A stretch of DNA of 22,863 nt, from the NCBI GenBank assembly GCA_020025095.1, contig JAHHSS010000015.1, positions 1-22,863 on the forward strand, given 5' to 3'. Each line of letters opens with the position of its first letter. Position 1 is the first letter of the stretch. This document shows positions 14,550 to 22,862 of this stretch, one piece after another. This DNA comes from Peptostreptococcus sp. (GTDB taxonomy: Bacteria > Bacillota > Clostridia > Peptostreptococcales > Peptostreptococcaceae). The translations under genes were made by a program, and so were the position numbers. Under the pieces are notes generated by a model that was not told the DNA's origin, ran no database searches, and saw only the letters and a list, made by a program, of their open reading frames with translations.

Positions 14550-15660
14550 TATAGATGTATTGTTTGAAAAGCTAAATGTATGTCCATTGAAGCAATTGGA
14601 TAAATATACAGAAGAAGGAAAAAAAGTTATTGGTTGTGCACCAGTATATGCACCAGAAGAACTAGTATATGCAGCTGGAATGATACCAATGGGTATTTGG
14701 GGGGCTGAAGGTGAAGTAACATTAGCTAAAGAATATTTCCCAGCATTCTATGCATCACCAATACTTAGATTGATGGACTTAGGATTAGAAGGCAAACTTG
14801 ACAAGATGTCAGGTATGATAATAGGTGGTTTGAGCGATGGTCTAAAGGGACTTAGCCAGAACTGGAAGAGAGCTATCAAAAATGTTCCAGCTTTGTATAT
14901 AGGGTATGGACAGAACAGAAAAATAGAAGCAGGAATAGAATATAACAAAAAACAGTATTTAAAATTGAAAAAACAGTTAGAAGAAATTGCTGGAAAAGAA
15001 ATAGAAGATTCAAAGATCGAAGATGCTATAGTTTTATACAATAAGCATAGAAGAGCATTACAAGAATTCAATAATTTAGCAGCTAAACATCTAAATACTG
15101 TAACTCCTACTCTTAGATCTAGAGTAATGTCTAGTGCATATTTCTTTGATAAGGCAGAGCATCTAGAAATTGTAGAAGAAATAAATTCTATATTGAGAGA
15201 AATTCCAGAAGAAAAATTTGAAGGAAAGAAAATAGTTACTACAGGAATTTTAGCTAATAGTCCAGAAATATTAAAAATATTAGAAGAATATAAGTTAGCA
15301 ATAGTAGATGATAATATAAATCATGAATCTGGACAGTTTGACTACTTAGTAGATGAAGGGACTGGTGATCCAGTAAGAGCACTTGCTAAATGGATTTCTG
15401 ATATAGAAGGAAGTACTTTCTTATATGATCCTGAAAAGCTTAGAGGAAAGATAATAACTGAAAAAGTAAGAAAGCACGATGCAAACGGAGTTTTATATTT
15501 ACTTACTAAGTTTAGTGACTCTGATGAATTTGATTATCCTATCATTAAGAAAGAACTTGATGATAATGGAATATTAAATATTTTAATAGAAGTAGATCAG
15601 CAAATGACTAACTTCGAACAAGCAAGAACTGCATTACAAACATTTGCAGACATGATTTAA
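14542..15660 (+). CDS. hadC: (R)-2-hydroxyacyl-CoA dehydratase, beta subunit lacking the cluster cysteines
   Basis: Partner subunit of HadB, 372 residues, full family length with an open frame. Family landmarks are clear: VIGCAPVYAPEELVYAAGMIPMGIWG (29-54), YFPAFY, SQNWK (105-109), QNRKIEAG, and the C-terminal EQARTALQTFADMI. Unlike the beta subunits I know (FldC, C. difficile HadC), the four cysteines expected to bind its [4Fe-4S] cluster are replaced: Ala71 (FYAS for FxCS), Ser98 and Gly103 (LSDGLKG for CDxLxC) and Ser325 (KFSDSDE for KFCDPEE). Only Cys14 and Cys32 remain in the whole protein. The HESRQ element reads HESGQ (Gly264). The gene is intact and well expressed by signals (GAGGGAGG at 14526), so the subunit probably works without its own cluster. 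The equivalent in C. sporogenes is FldC. Confidence 0.9.
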   Translation: MSNIDVLFEKLNVCPLKQLDKYTEEGKKVIGCAPVYAPEELVYAAGMIPMGIWGAEGEVTLAKEYFPAFYASPILRLMDLGLEGKLDKMSGMIIGGLSDGLKGLSQNWKRAIKNVPALYIGYGQNRKIEAGIEYNKKQYLKLKKQLEEIAGKEIEDSKIEDAIVLYNKHRRALQEFNNLAAKHLNTVTPTLRSRVMSSAYFFDKAEHLEIVEEINSILREIPEEKFEGKKIVTTGILANSPEILKILEEYKLAIVDDNINHESGQFDYLVDEGTGDPVRALAKWISDIEGSTFLYDPEKLRGKIITEKVRKHDANGVLYLLTKFSDSDEFDYPIIKKELDDNGILNILIEVDQQMTNFEQARTALQTFADMI

Positions 15661-15691
15661 TTAAAAGATTAAAAATTTAAGGAGGCAATCT

Positions 15692-16825
15692 ATGATTTTC
15701 GAAAAAGAACATGAATTAGTTCGTCAGCTTGCAAAGCAATTCGCTGAAGAAATAATTAAACCAATCGCTGAAGAAGTTGATGAAACTGGCGAATTTCCAA
15801 TGGAAGTATACAAGAAAATGGCTGACGCAGGTTTCTTAGGTATTAAAATACCAAAAGAATATGGTGGTTCAGGAGGCGATCATCGCTCATATGCAATAGT
15901 TATGGAAGAGCTTTCAAAAGCTTCTGCAGTATCTACTATATGGATATCTTCTCCAAACTCATTACAGTCTACACCTATATTGAGAGACGGTACTCCAGAA
16001 CAAAAGGAAAAATACCTAAGACCAATGGTTACTGGTGAAAAGATGTTCTGTTTTGCTCTTACTGAACCAGGTGCAGGTTCAGATGCAGCTTCAATACTTA
16101 CAACAGCAGAAGCTGATGGAGATGATTATATAATAAATGGTAGAAAAACATTTATAACAGGAGCTCCAGTTTCTGATTATATAATACTATTTGCAAAAAC
16201 TAATCCAGAATTAGGTGCAAAGGGAATTTCTACATTTATAGTAGACTCAAAAGTTGAAGGTGTATCATTTGGTAAGGCAGAAAACAAAATGGGTGTAATT
16301 GGTTGCCCAACTAGTGACGTTGTTCTAGAAAATGTAAGAGTTCCTAAAGAAAATATGTTAGGTAGAGAAGGTAAAGGATTTATCAATGCAATGAAGACAT
16401 TGTCAGTTGGTAGATTAGGTATAGCTTGCCAGGCATTAGGTATGGCAGAAGGCGCTATGGAAGAAGCTATTAAGTATGCAAAGGCTAGAAATCAGTTCGG
16501 TAGACCTCTAGCTAAATTCCAGAATACACAATTTATCTTAGCTGAAATGGAAACAAAAATCTGTGCTATGCGTCACCTTGTTTATGATGCTGCATATAAG
16601 ATGGATATGGGCAAGCCAGCAGATAAGGAAGCATCTATGGCAAAATTATTTGCTACTGAAGAAGCAAAATGGGTAGTAGATAAGGCTTTACAGATCCATG
16701 GTGGATATGGATATATCAAGGAATATCCAATAGAAAGAATATACAGAGATATAAGAGTAACTTCAATATACGAAGGTACTTCAGAAGTACAAAAGATGGT
16801 TATAGCATCAAACGTGTTGAAATAG
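15692..16825 (+). CDS. acdB: acyl-CoA dehydrogenase / enoyl-CoA reductase (AcdB/AcdA-like)
   Basis: FAD enzyme that here should run in the reductive direction, turning the 2-enoyl-CoA from HadBC into the saturated acyl-CoA with electrons from Etf. 377 residues, typical of short-chain acyl-CoA dehydrogenases. FAD-contact motif FCFALTEPGAGSDA (near 118-131), IHGGYGYIKEYPIERIYRD near the C-terminus, and the catalytic base Glu361 in IYEGTSEVQ. ATG 15692 follows AAGGAGG. It lies 31 bp after hadC and 14 bp before etfB, so it is translated from the same transcript. The symbol follows C. difficile; C. sporogenes uses acdA. Confidence 0.92.
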   Translation: MIFEKEHELVRQLAKQFAEEIIKPIAEEVDETGEFPMEVYKKMADAGFLGIKIPKEYGGSGGDHRSYAIVMEELSKASAVSTIWISSPNSLQSTPILRDGTPEQKEKYLRPMVTGEKMFCFALTEPGAGSDAASILTTAEADGDDYIINGRKTFITGAPVSDYIILFAKTNPELGAKGISTFIVDSKVEGVSFGKAENKMGVIGCPTSDVVLENVRVPKENMLGREGKGFINAMKTLSVGRLGIACQALGMAEGAMEEAIKYAKARNQFGRPLAKFQNTQFILAEMETKICAMRHLVYDAAYKMDMGKPADKEASMAKLFATEEAKWVVDKALQIHGGYGYIKEYPIERIYRDIRVTSIYEGTSEVQKMVIASNVLK

Positions 16826-16839
16826 GGGAGGTAGTATAG

Positions 16840-17631
16840 ATGAATATTGTAGTTTGCATTAAGCAAGTACCAGATACAACAGAGGTAAAACTTGATCCTG
16901 TTAAGAATACATTAATTCGTGATGGGGTACCTAGTATTATAAATCCTGACGATAAGGCAGGAGTTGAATTAGCACTTCAAATAAAAGAAACAGTTCCAGG
17001 AAGCACAGTAACAGTAGTATCAATGGGACCTCCACAAGCAGAATTAGCTTTAAGAGAAGCTTTAGCTATGGGATGCGACGATGCTATATTAGTTTCAGAT
17101 AGAGCATTTGGTGGAGCCGATACTTGGGCAACTTCTTCAACAATTGCAGGAGCATTAAGACATATAGACTATGATATTATAATAGCAGGTAGACAGGCTA
17201 TAGATGGTGACACAGCTCAGGTTGGACCACAGATAGCAGAACATTTAGGGATACCTCAGATTTCTTATTGCGAGAAGTTAGATGTAGAAGATGGAAAGTT
17301 TATAGTTAAGAGACAATTTGAAGATAGATATCATATAATTGAAATAAAACCACCTTGTCTAATAACTACTTTAAGCGAGGAAATAAATCCTAGATACATG
17401 TCAATAGGTGGAATATTCGATGCTTATAAGAAAGATATTAAGGTTTGGGGATTAAAGGATATAGAAGACAAACTTGATATAGCAAATATCGGTTTAAAGG
17501 GTTCACCTACAAATGTTAAAAGGTCATTCACTAAGCAAGCTAAGGGCAAGGGTGTAAAACTAGAAGGATTAACACCAGAAGAAGCAGCGGATGCTATAAT
17601 TGCCAAGCTACAAGAAAAGTATTTAATATAA
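16840..17631 (+). CDS. etfB: electron transfer flavoprotein beta subunit
   Basis: Beta subunit of the Etf that hands electrons to AcdB. 263 residues, starting MNIVVCIKQVPDTTEVKLDP. The stretch INPDDKAGVELALQIKE (35-51), the region ALAMGCDDAILVSDRAFGGADT and AGRQAIDGDTAQVGPQIAEHLG are typical. The NPDDKAG type, rather than NPYDEFAVEEA of mitochondrial Etf, is the form I associate with bifurcating Etf groups that bind NADH here and reduce ferredoxin. GGGAGG precedes ATG 16840. It pairs with etfA 54 bp downstream. Confidence 0.93.
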   Translation: MNIVVCIKQVPDTTEVKLDPVKNTLIRDGVPSIINPDDKAGVELALQIKETVPGSTVTVVSMGPPQAELALREALAMGCDDAILVSDRAFGGADTWATSSTIAGALRHIDYDIIIAGRQAIDGDTAQVGPQIAEHLGIPQISYCEKLDVEDGKFIVKRQFEDRYHIIEIKPPCLITTLSEEINPRYMSIGGIFDAYKKDIKVWGLKDIEDKLDIANIGLKGSPTNVKRSFTKQAKGKGVKLEGLTPEEAADAIIAKLQEKYLI

Positions 17632-17685
17632 TACTCTAAATTTTGAAAGATAATTTTAATATATAATTGAAAGGAAGATAACCTA

Positions 17686-18696
17686 ATGAACAAAGATATT
17701 TATGTAGTAGTTGAACAGGTAGACGGTGTCATTCAGAAGGTAGGCATCGAACTTATAGGTATAGCAAGTGAATTAGCAAAAGACTTAGATCAAAAGGTAG
17801 TAGCTGTACTATTAGGAAGCAATATAAAGAGATTAGCTGAAAATTTAATATATCATGGAGCAGATGAAGTAATTTGCGTAGACGATCCAATGTTGGAAGT
17901 TTACTCAACTGAGCCATATACAAAAGCAGTAAATGCTATTATAGAAGAAAAGAAGCCAGAAATAGTACTATTTGGTGCTACTTCAATAGGTAGAGATCTT
18001 GCCCCAAGAGTTTCTGCAAGAGTACATACAGGTTTGACTGCAGACTGTACTAAGTTAGAAATAGATCCAGAAACTAAGTTGTTACTTATGACAAGACCAG
18101 CATTTGGTGGTAATATCATGGCAACTATTGTTTGTAAGGAATTTAGACCTCAAATGGCTACAGTAAGACCAGGTGTTATGAAGGCTCTTCCAAAGGATTC
18201 ATCTAGAACTGGTGAAGTAGAAGAGTTTAAGGTTGATTTTAAGCCTGAAGATATGAATATAACAATAAGAGAAGTTGTAAAATCAACTAATCAGACTATA
18301 GATATTACTGAATCTAAAAAGTTAGTATCTGGTGGTAGAGGTATCGGAAGTGCAGAATATTTTGATGTACTTAAAGAACTAGCAGATGAATTAGGTGGAT
18401 TAGTTACATCTTCAAGAGCAAATGTTGATGCGGGATGGATTAGCAGAGATAGACAGGTTGGACAGACAGGTAAGACTGTAAGACCTGACTTATACTTAGC
18501 TTGTGGTATATCTGGTGCTATACAGCATTTGGCTGGTATGGAAGATTCTGAATTCATAGTAGCAATAAACAAAGACACAAATGCTCCGATATTTGACGTA
18601 GCAGATTTAGGAGTAGTAGGAGATTTACATAAAATTGTTCCTATACTAATCGAAAAGATAAGAGCAATAAAACAGGAACAAGCAGAAATGATGTAA
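17686..18696 (+). CDS. etfA: electron transfer flavoprotein alpha subunit
   Basis: FAD-carrying alpha subunit. 336 residues: N-terminal domain (about 1-200) with FGATSIGRDLAPRVSARVHTGLTADCTKL, and C-terminal FAD domain with SRANVDAGWISRDRQVGQTGKTVRPDLYLACGISGAIQHLAGM and INKDTNAPIFDVADLGVVGDLHKIVP. No ferredoxin-like Fe-S domain is fused, unlike some clostridial EtfA. AAAGGAAG precedes ATG 17686. It is the last gene of the ligase-had-acd-etf operon; a stem-loop follows 58 bp downstream. Confidence 0.93.
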   Translation: MNKDIYVVVEQVDGVIQKVGIELIGIASELAKDLDQKVVAVLLGSNIKRLAENLIYHGADEVICVDDPMLEVYSTEPYTKAVNAIIEEKKPEIVLFGATSIGRDLAPRVSARVHTGLTADCTKLEIDPETKLLLMTRPAFGGNIMATIVCKEFRPQMATVRPGVMKALPKDSSRTGEVEEFKVDFKPEDMNITIREVVKSTNQTIDITESKKLVSGGRGIGSAEYFDVLKELADELGGLVTSSRANVDAGWISRDRQVGQTGKTVRPDLYLACGISGAIQHLAGMEDSEFIVAINKDTNAPIFDVADLGVVGDLHKIVPILIEKIRAIKQEQAEMM

Positions 18697-18754
18697 TCTA
18701 AAGTTTATACATGTTGGTATAAATTAAAAAAATAAAATTTTATAGTAATTAGTA

Positions 18755-18784
18755 TCTGGGGGGAGTTTTATATTCCCCCAGATT
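18755..18784 (+). terminator. GC-rich stem-loop at the end of the had-etf operon
   Basis: ATCTGGGGG (18755-18763) pairs perfectly with CCCCCAGAT (18776-18784), the most GC-rich hairpin in the window. Only TTAAT follows instead of a T run, so it is a poor intrinsic terminator; it may be leaky or protect the 3' end of the mRNA. Confidence 0.6.
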
Positions 18785-18939
18785 AATAGGCATATTCGAT
18801 AAATTATAATCAAACGAACTTTTATAAAAAAATAACAATTTTTATATTATTTAATAATTTGGTTAAGGTTTTAAAATTGACTGCTGAGGTTTTTAACACA
18901 GCTAAGTGTAACTAGAATAATTTCTAAGGGGGAAGAAAA

Positions 18940-19929
18940 ATGGTAAAGGTTAGAGTAACTTGTAACAAAAACATTATTGAAAGGTTTGGTGTAAAGAAAC
19001 CAGAAGGATGGGATTTCAAGTATATCAACTATCCATGTAGTGACGAGGAGTTAGTTGAACAATGTAAGGATGCAGATATTGTATTTTGTGGGCCAGTTGA
19101 CTACTTCAGAAGAGAAGTTATAGAACAGTTAGACAATTGTAAGTTGATACATTCTTTAGGAGTTGGTTTTGATAAAATAGACCTTGAAGCAGCTAAAGAA
19201 AAAGGTATTTATGTATGCAATAATAGAGCAGTCAATGCAGCGCCAGTTGCAGAGTTAGCGGTTGGGCATATGATAAGTTGTTTAAGAAGAATGCCAGAAG
19301 CAGATGCAAAGATAAAAGCTCGTGGCGTAGAAGGTTTTAATGAAAGTTTTAAAGAGTACCAGGTAAAGGGTCAAAATGAATTAGGTTCAAGAGTAGTAGG
19401 ATTGGTAGGTTTAGGTGCTATAGGTAAAGCAGCTGTTAAGATGCTTAAAGCATTTGGATGCGAGATAAAGTACTACGATGTATTTAGAGATGAAAAGTTT
19501 GAAAAAGAACAAGATTTAGAATTTTGCGAATATAACGAAATATTAAAAACTTGTGATATAATCTCATATCATGTACCAGTACTAGATTCTACTAGAGATA
19601 TGGTTCGTAAAGAAACAATAGATCTTATGAAGCAGGATGCAATAATTATAAATGTTGCTAGAGGTGAAATAGTAAATAATGAAGATCTAGCAGAAGCATT
19701 AAATAATGGAAAGGTATTTGCTGGACTTGATGTAATCGCGCCAGAACCACCAACTGCGGATCATCCTATTTTCAATTTAAATGAAGTGGGTAAAGCAAGA
19801 TTGTCTATAACTCCTCATATAGCTGGTACAACTGATGATGCATTTATAAGAATGTCAAAGTGGTCATACGAAGATATGGAAAAAGTTATGAGAGGCGAAA
19901 GACCTAATAATGTAGTAAATGGTTTATAA
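18940..19929 (+). CDS. ldhA: NAD-dependent D-2-hydroxyacid dehydrogenase ((R)-2-hydroxyisocaproate/aryllactate type)
   Basis: Reduces a 2-oxo acid, made by transamination, to the (R)-2-hydroxy acid that enters the HadA/HadBC steps. 329 residues of the D-isomer-specific family. Rossmann motif VVGLVGLGAIGKAA (152-165); Asp180 at the end of the second strand (YYD) favours NADH over NADPH. Catalytic Arg241 (NVARGE), Glu269 (APEP) and His293 (TPHIAGTT) are present. AAGGGGG (18926-18932) precedes ATG 18940. It lies 243 bp after etfA, so it may have its own promoter; TTGACT at 18877 is a possible -35 without a clear -10. Equivalent to C. difficile LdhA; FldH does the same step in C. sporogenes. Substrate range is not decided by sequence. 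Confidence 0.88.
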   Translation: MVKVRVTCNKNIIERFGVKKPEGWDFKYINYPCSDEELVEQCKDADIVFCGPVDYFRREVIEQLDNCKLIHSLGVGFDKIDLEAAKEKGIYVCNNRAVNAAPVAELAVGHMISCLRRMPEADAKIKARGVEGFNESFKEYQVKGQNELGSRVVGLVGLGAIGKAAVKMLKAFGCEIKYYDVFRDEKFEKEQDLEFCEYNEILKTCDIISYHVPVLDSTRDMVRKETIDLMKQDAIIINVARGEIVNNEDLAEALNNGKVFAGLDVIAPEPPTADHPIFNLNEVGKARLSITPHIAGTTDDAFIRMSKWSYEDMEKVMRGERPNNVVNGL

Positions 19930-19985
19930 TATTAATTTATTAAATAGTTAATTAATAATGCCTTAGAATTGCAATGTTTAGATAA

Positions 19986-20037
19986 GGACTCAAAGAGGGG
20001 TAATTTTTCCTGATTTAATTAAACCTCTTTGAAGTCC
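19986..20037. repeat. long imperfect inverted repeat between ldhA and brnQ
   Basis: GGACTCAAAGAGG (19986-19998) pairs with CCTCTTTGAAGTCC (20024-20037), a 13-bp stem with one bulged A, around a 25-nt loop whose base can add GGT/ACC pairs. There is no T run on either side, so it is not a standard intrinsic terminator. It may be an mRNA end or processing stem, or an operator. Confidence 0.75.
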
Positions 20038-20097
20038 AACAATATTATATTTAGAAAAGATATAAATTGCTGATTATTTTATAAAAAGGTGAAAAAT

Positions 20098-21435
20098 ATG
20101 GAAATTAAAAAGAAAGACATAATAGTTTGTGGTTTCGCGTTATTTGCAATATTTTTTGGTGCTGGAAATTTAATATTCCCTCCATATCTAGGTATTTTAG
20201 CTGGTGATAGATGGTATATTGCAATGTTCGCATTCTTATTATCAGATCCAGTTCTTCCGATACTAGGTGTTGTAGCTACAGCAAAGTTAGGTGGGAGAGC
20301 TGACGACTTGGGAAGAAGGGTAAGTCCAAAGTTTGCTAAGTTGGTAGGTACAGTTGCGATACTTACAATAGGTCCATTATTTTGTGTGCCTAGAACAGGA
20401 GCAACTACGCATGAAATTTTTATCAGACCATTATTTCCAGGAGTTCCTAGTTGGATTACTTGTTTAGTATTTTTCTTAATAACATACTATATAACATTGA
20501 ATCCAACAAAAGTTATCGATATTATCGGTAAATATTTAACTCCATGTCTATTGATTATACTAGCATTAATTGTAATTATTGCTGTAGTTAATCCTCCAGA
20601 TCCTGCAGTAACAACATCAACAAAAGGTTTGTTTACTCTTGGATTTAAAGAAGGTTACCAAACAATGGATGCCTTAGGATCGCCGCTTATGGCAGGAATA
20701 GTAATATCAGATTTAATTAGACGTGGTTATAATAATAGAGAAGTACAATTAAAAGCCAGCTTATGGGTAGGTTTAGTAGCATTTATTTTACTTGCTTTGG
20801 TGTACGGAAGTTTAACTTATGCAGGTTCTACAGTAGGAGGTCACTTTGGAGATAATACTGAAAGAACAGCCTTGTTAATAGGTATGGTAGAGCTTATGTT
20901 AGGTAATGTTGGTAAAGTATTTATGGGTGTAGCGGTATCATTGGCTTGTCTAACAACATCAACAGGTTTAACATCTACTTGTGGTAATTATTTTGAAACT
21001 ATTTCTAACGGAAAACTTAAATACAAAAAAGTTGTAACAGTTGCTGTAATCGTATCTTTTGCTCTATCTTTCTTAGGAGTAGATGGTATTATATCTGTTG
21101 CAGTACCAATACTTTCAGCTATTTATCCGGTAATTATAGTTTTAATACTAATGTCATTATTCGACAAAAAAATCAAGTATAATTGGTCATATACAGGTGC
21201 TGTAATAGGTGCTTTTTCAGTTTCTATAATAGAAAGTATAAATATGGCATCAGCTATGAGAGGTGGAGATTTATTAGCAGGAGCGACTGCCTTTATACAG
21301 ACCTTCCCATTTGCGAAATTTGGTTTTGAATGGCTAATTCCAGCTATTTTAGGCTCAGTAATTCTTACAGTTATAAGTATGACAGCTAAAATAGGAAAAA
21401 CTATAGATGACCCAGTTTATGATCAAGCTTGTTAA
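20098..21435 (+). CDS. brnQ: branched-chain amino acid carrier BrnQ (LIVCS family)
   Basis: Membrane carrier that imports leucine, isoleucine and valine with a cation. 445 residues with about twelve hydrophobic segments and the family N-terminal signature FALFAIFFGAGNLIFPPYLG. Other typical blocks are MDALGSPLMAGIVISDLIRRG and TTSTGLTSTCGNYFE. ATG 20098, six bases after AAGGTG, is preferred; GTG at 20089 overlaps that site. Placed between the dehydrogenase and the aminotransferase, it points to leucine as a main feed of the pathway. No clear terminator separates it from the next gene. Confidence 0.92.
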   Translation: MEIKKKDIIVCGFALFAIFFGAGNLIFPPYLGILAGDRWYIAMFAFLLSDPVLPILGVVATAKLGGRADDLGRRVSPKFAKLVGTVAILTIGPLFCVPRTGATTHEIFIRPLFPGVPSWITCLVFFLITYYITLNPTKVIDIIGKYLTPCLLIILALIVIIAVVNPPDPAVTTSTKGLFTLGFKEGYQTMDALGSPLMAGIVISDLIRRGYNNREVQLKASLWVGLVAFILLALVYGSLTYAGSTVGGHFGDNTERTALLIGMVELMLGNVGKVFMGVAVSLACLTTSTGLTSTCGNYFETISNGKLKYKKVVTVAVIVSFALSFLGVDGIISVAVPILSAIYPVIIVLILMSLFDKKIKYNWSYTGAVIGAFSVSIIESINMASAMRGGDLLAGATAFIQTFPFAKFGFEWLIPAILGSVILTVISMTAKIGKTIDDPVYDQAC

Positions 21436-21541
21436 AATGTCTTTACAGATATTTTAATATATGTTTTAATTTTTATAAAAAGAATATATTGTCGCTTAAA
21501 TAATAAATTGCGATATAAATAAAAAAATAGGAGGTAATATT

Positions 21542-22726
21542 ATGATTTCAAAAGATATGGTGAATTTAGGTACAGCAAAGTCAGTAATCAGAGAACTTGC
21601 AGGTTTTGGAGCAATGAGAGCTGCAGAAATAGGCGAGGAAAATGTTTTGGACTTTAGTTTAGGTAATCCAAGTGTTCCAGCGCCAAAAGAAGTTCAGGAA
21701 GCTATAATAGACATAATAAAAGAAAACAATCCTAAAGTTTATCACAGTTATAGCTCAGGTGCAGGTCATAATGCTACTAGAAAGGCAATTGCAGATAATT
21801 TAAACAAGAGATTTGGAACAGACTATACTATGGACAATCTATTGATGACTTGTGGTGCTGCAGCATCTTTAAACATAGTATTTAAGGCTTTAATAGCATC
21901 TCCAGATGATGAAATAATGGTACTTGCTCCTTTCTTCCCAGAATATACTGTATTTATTCATTCTCAGGGTGGAAAACAGGTATTAGTTCCTTGTAAAGAT
22001 GATATGCAACTAAATGTGGAAGGCATAAAGGAAGCTATAACAGAAAATACTAAAGCTATAGTTGTAAACTCTCCAAACAATCCTTCAGGAGTAGTTTATT
22101 CAAAGGAAGAAATAGAAGCTTTAGTAGAAATTTTAAAAGAAAAATCTAAAGAATATGGACATACTATATATTTAATAACAGATGAACCATATAGAGAATT
22201 AGTTTTAATAGACGGCTTAGAAGTTCCATTCATACCAAACTATTATGATAATACAATAGTTTGCTATTCTTGGTCTAAATCACTTTCATTACCAGGAGAA
22301 CGTATAGGATATGTACTAGTTCCTAACAAGATAGATGATAAGATGATAATGCCAGCTTGTGCAGGAGCTGCTAGAGCACTAGGATATGTTTGTGCTCCTA
22401 CACTATTCCAGATGGTAATAGAAAGATGTGTAGATATTGAACCAGATTTAACAGTATACAAGAAAAACAGAGACTTACTATATGACGGTCTTACAAAGCT
22501 TGGTTACAAGGTTGCAAAGCCAGCAGGTGCATTCTATTTATTCATAGAAGCTCCAGATGGAGATTCTGAAAAGTTCTCTGAAAAAGCTAAGGAATATGAT
22601 ATGTTAGTAGTTCCAGGAACTGGATTTGGATCAAAAACACATATGAGATTATCATATTGTGTAGAAACTGAAAAGTGTGAAAAAGCTTTGGGAGTATTTG
22701 AAAAGTTAATGAATGAATATAAATAA
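21542..22726 (+). CDS. PLP-dependent class I/II aminotransferase
   Basis: Probably takes the amino group from leucine or an aromatic amino acid to give the 2-oxo acid reduced by the adjacent dehydrogenase. 394 residues, fold type I. The PLP lysine is Lys246 in YSWSKSLSLPGERIGY; the other signature residues are Asn180 (SPNNPSG), Asp214 and Tyr217 (DEPYREL) and the carboxylate-binding Arg369 (HMRLSYC). The N-terminus SVIRELAGFGAMRAAEIG and the FSLGNPSVPAP stretch resemble class I aspartate/aromatic-type enzymes rather than the fold type IV IlvE. AGGAGGT precedes ATG 21542. A terminator follows 100 bp after the stop, so it closes the fermentation block. Substrate inferred from context only. Confidence 0.87.
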   Translation: MISKDMVNLGTAKSVIRELAGFGAMRAAEIGEENVLDFSLGNPSVPAPKEVQEAIIDIIKENNPKVYHSYSSGAGHNATRKAIADNLNKRFGTDYTMDNLLMTCGAAASLNIVFKALIASPDDEIMVLAPFFPEYTVFIHSQGGKQVLVPCKDDMQLNVEGIKEAITENTKAIVVNSPNNPSGVVYSKEEIEALVEILKEKSKEYGHTIYLITDEPYRELVLIDGLEVPFIPNYYDNTIVCYSWSKSLSLPGERIGYVLVPNKIDDKMIMPACAGAARALGYVCAPTLFQMVIERCVDIEPDLTVYKKNRDLLYDGLTKLGYKVAKPAGAFYLFIEAPDGDSEKFSEKAKEYDMLVVPGTGFGSKTHMRLSYCVETEKCEKALGVFEKLMNEYK

Positions 22727-22826
22727 GACATAAAAATATGTTAAAAAATATTTAATGTTTATTTAGTGATATAAACCCCGATAAATAGTAGTTTTAAGTT
22801 AAATTATTTATATATAATGTGTGTAG

Positions 22827-22862
22827 GTAGCAATGTTGAAAATTCAGCATTGCTACTTTTTT
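22827..22862 (+). terminator. intrinsic terminator after the aminotransferase
   Basis: GTAGCAATG (22827-22835) pairs perfectly with CATTGCTAC (22848-22856); TGA/TCA can extend the stem inward past one mismatch. Six T residues follow at the window edge. Confidence 0.9.

Noticed and set aside
18890..18912. ACAC/GTGT dyad before ldhA as a Rex or other operator
   Set aside because: Only four paired bases with a 6-nt spacer, and it does not fit the Rex consensus.
21489..21520. Possible promoter or dyad before the aminotransferase (TTGTCG with TATAAA)
   Set aside because: The spacer is 19 bp and the dyad only four to five pairs; not better than chance in this AT-rich gap.
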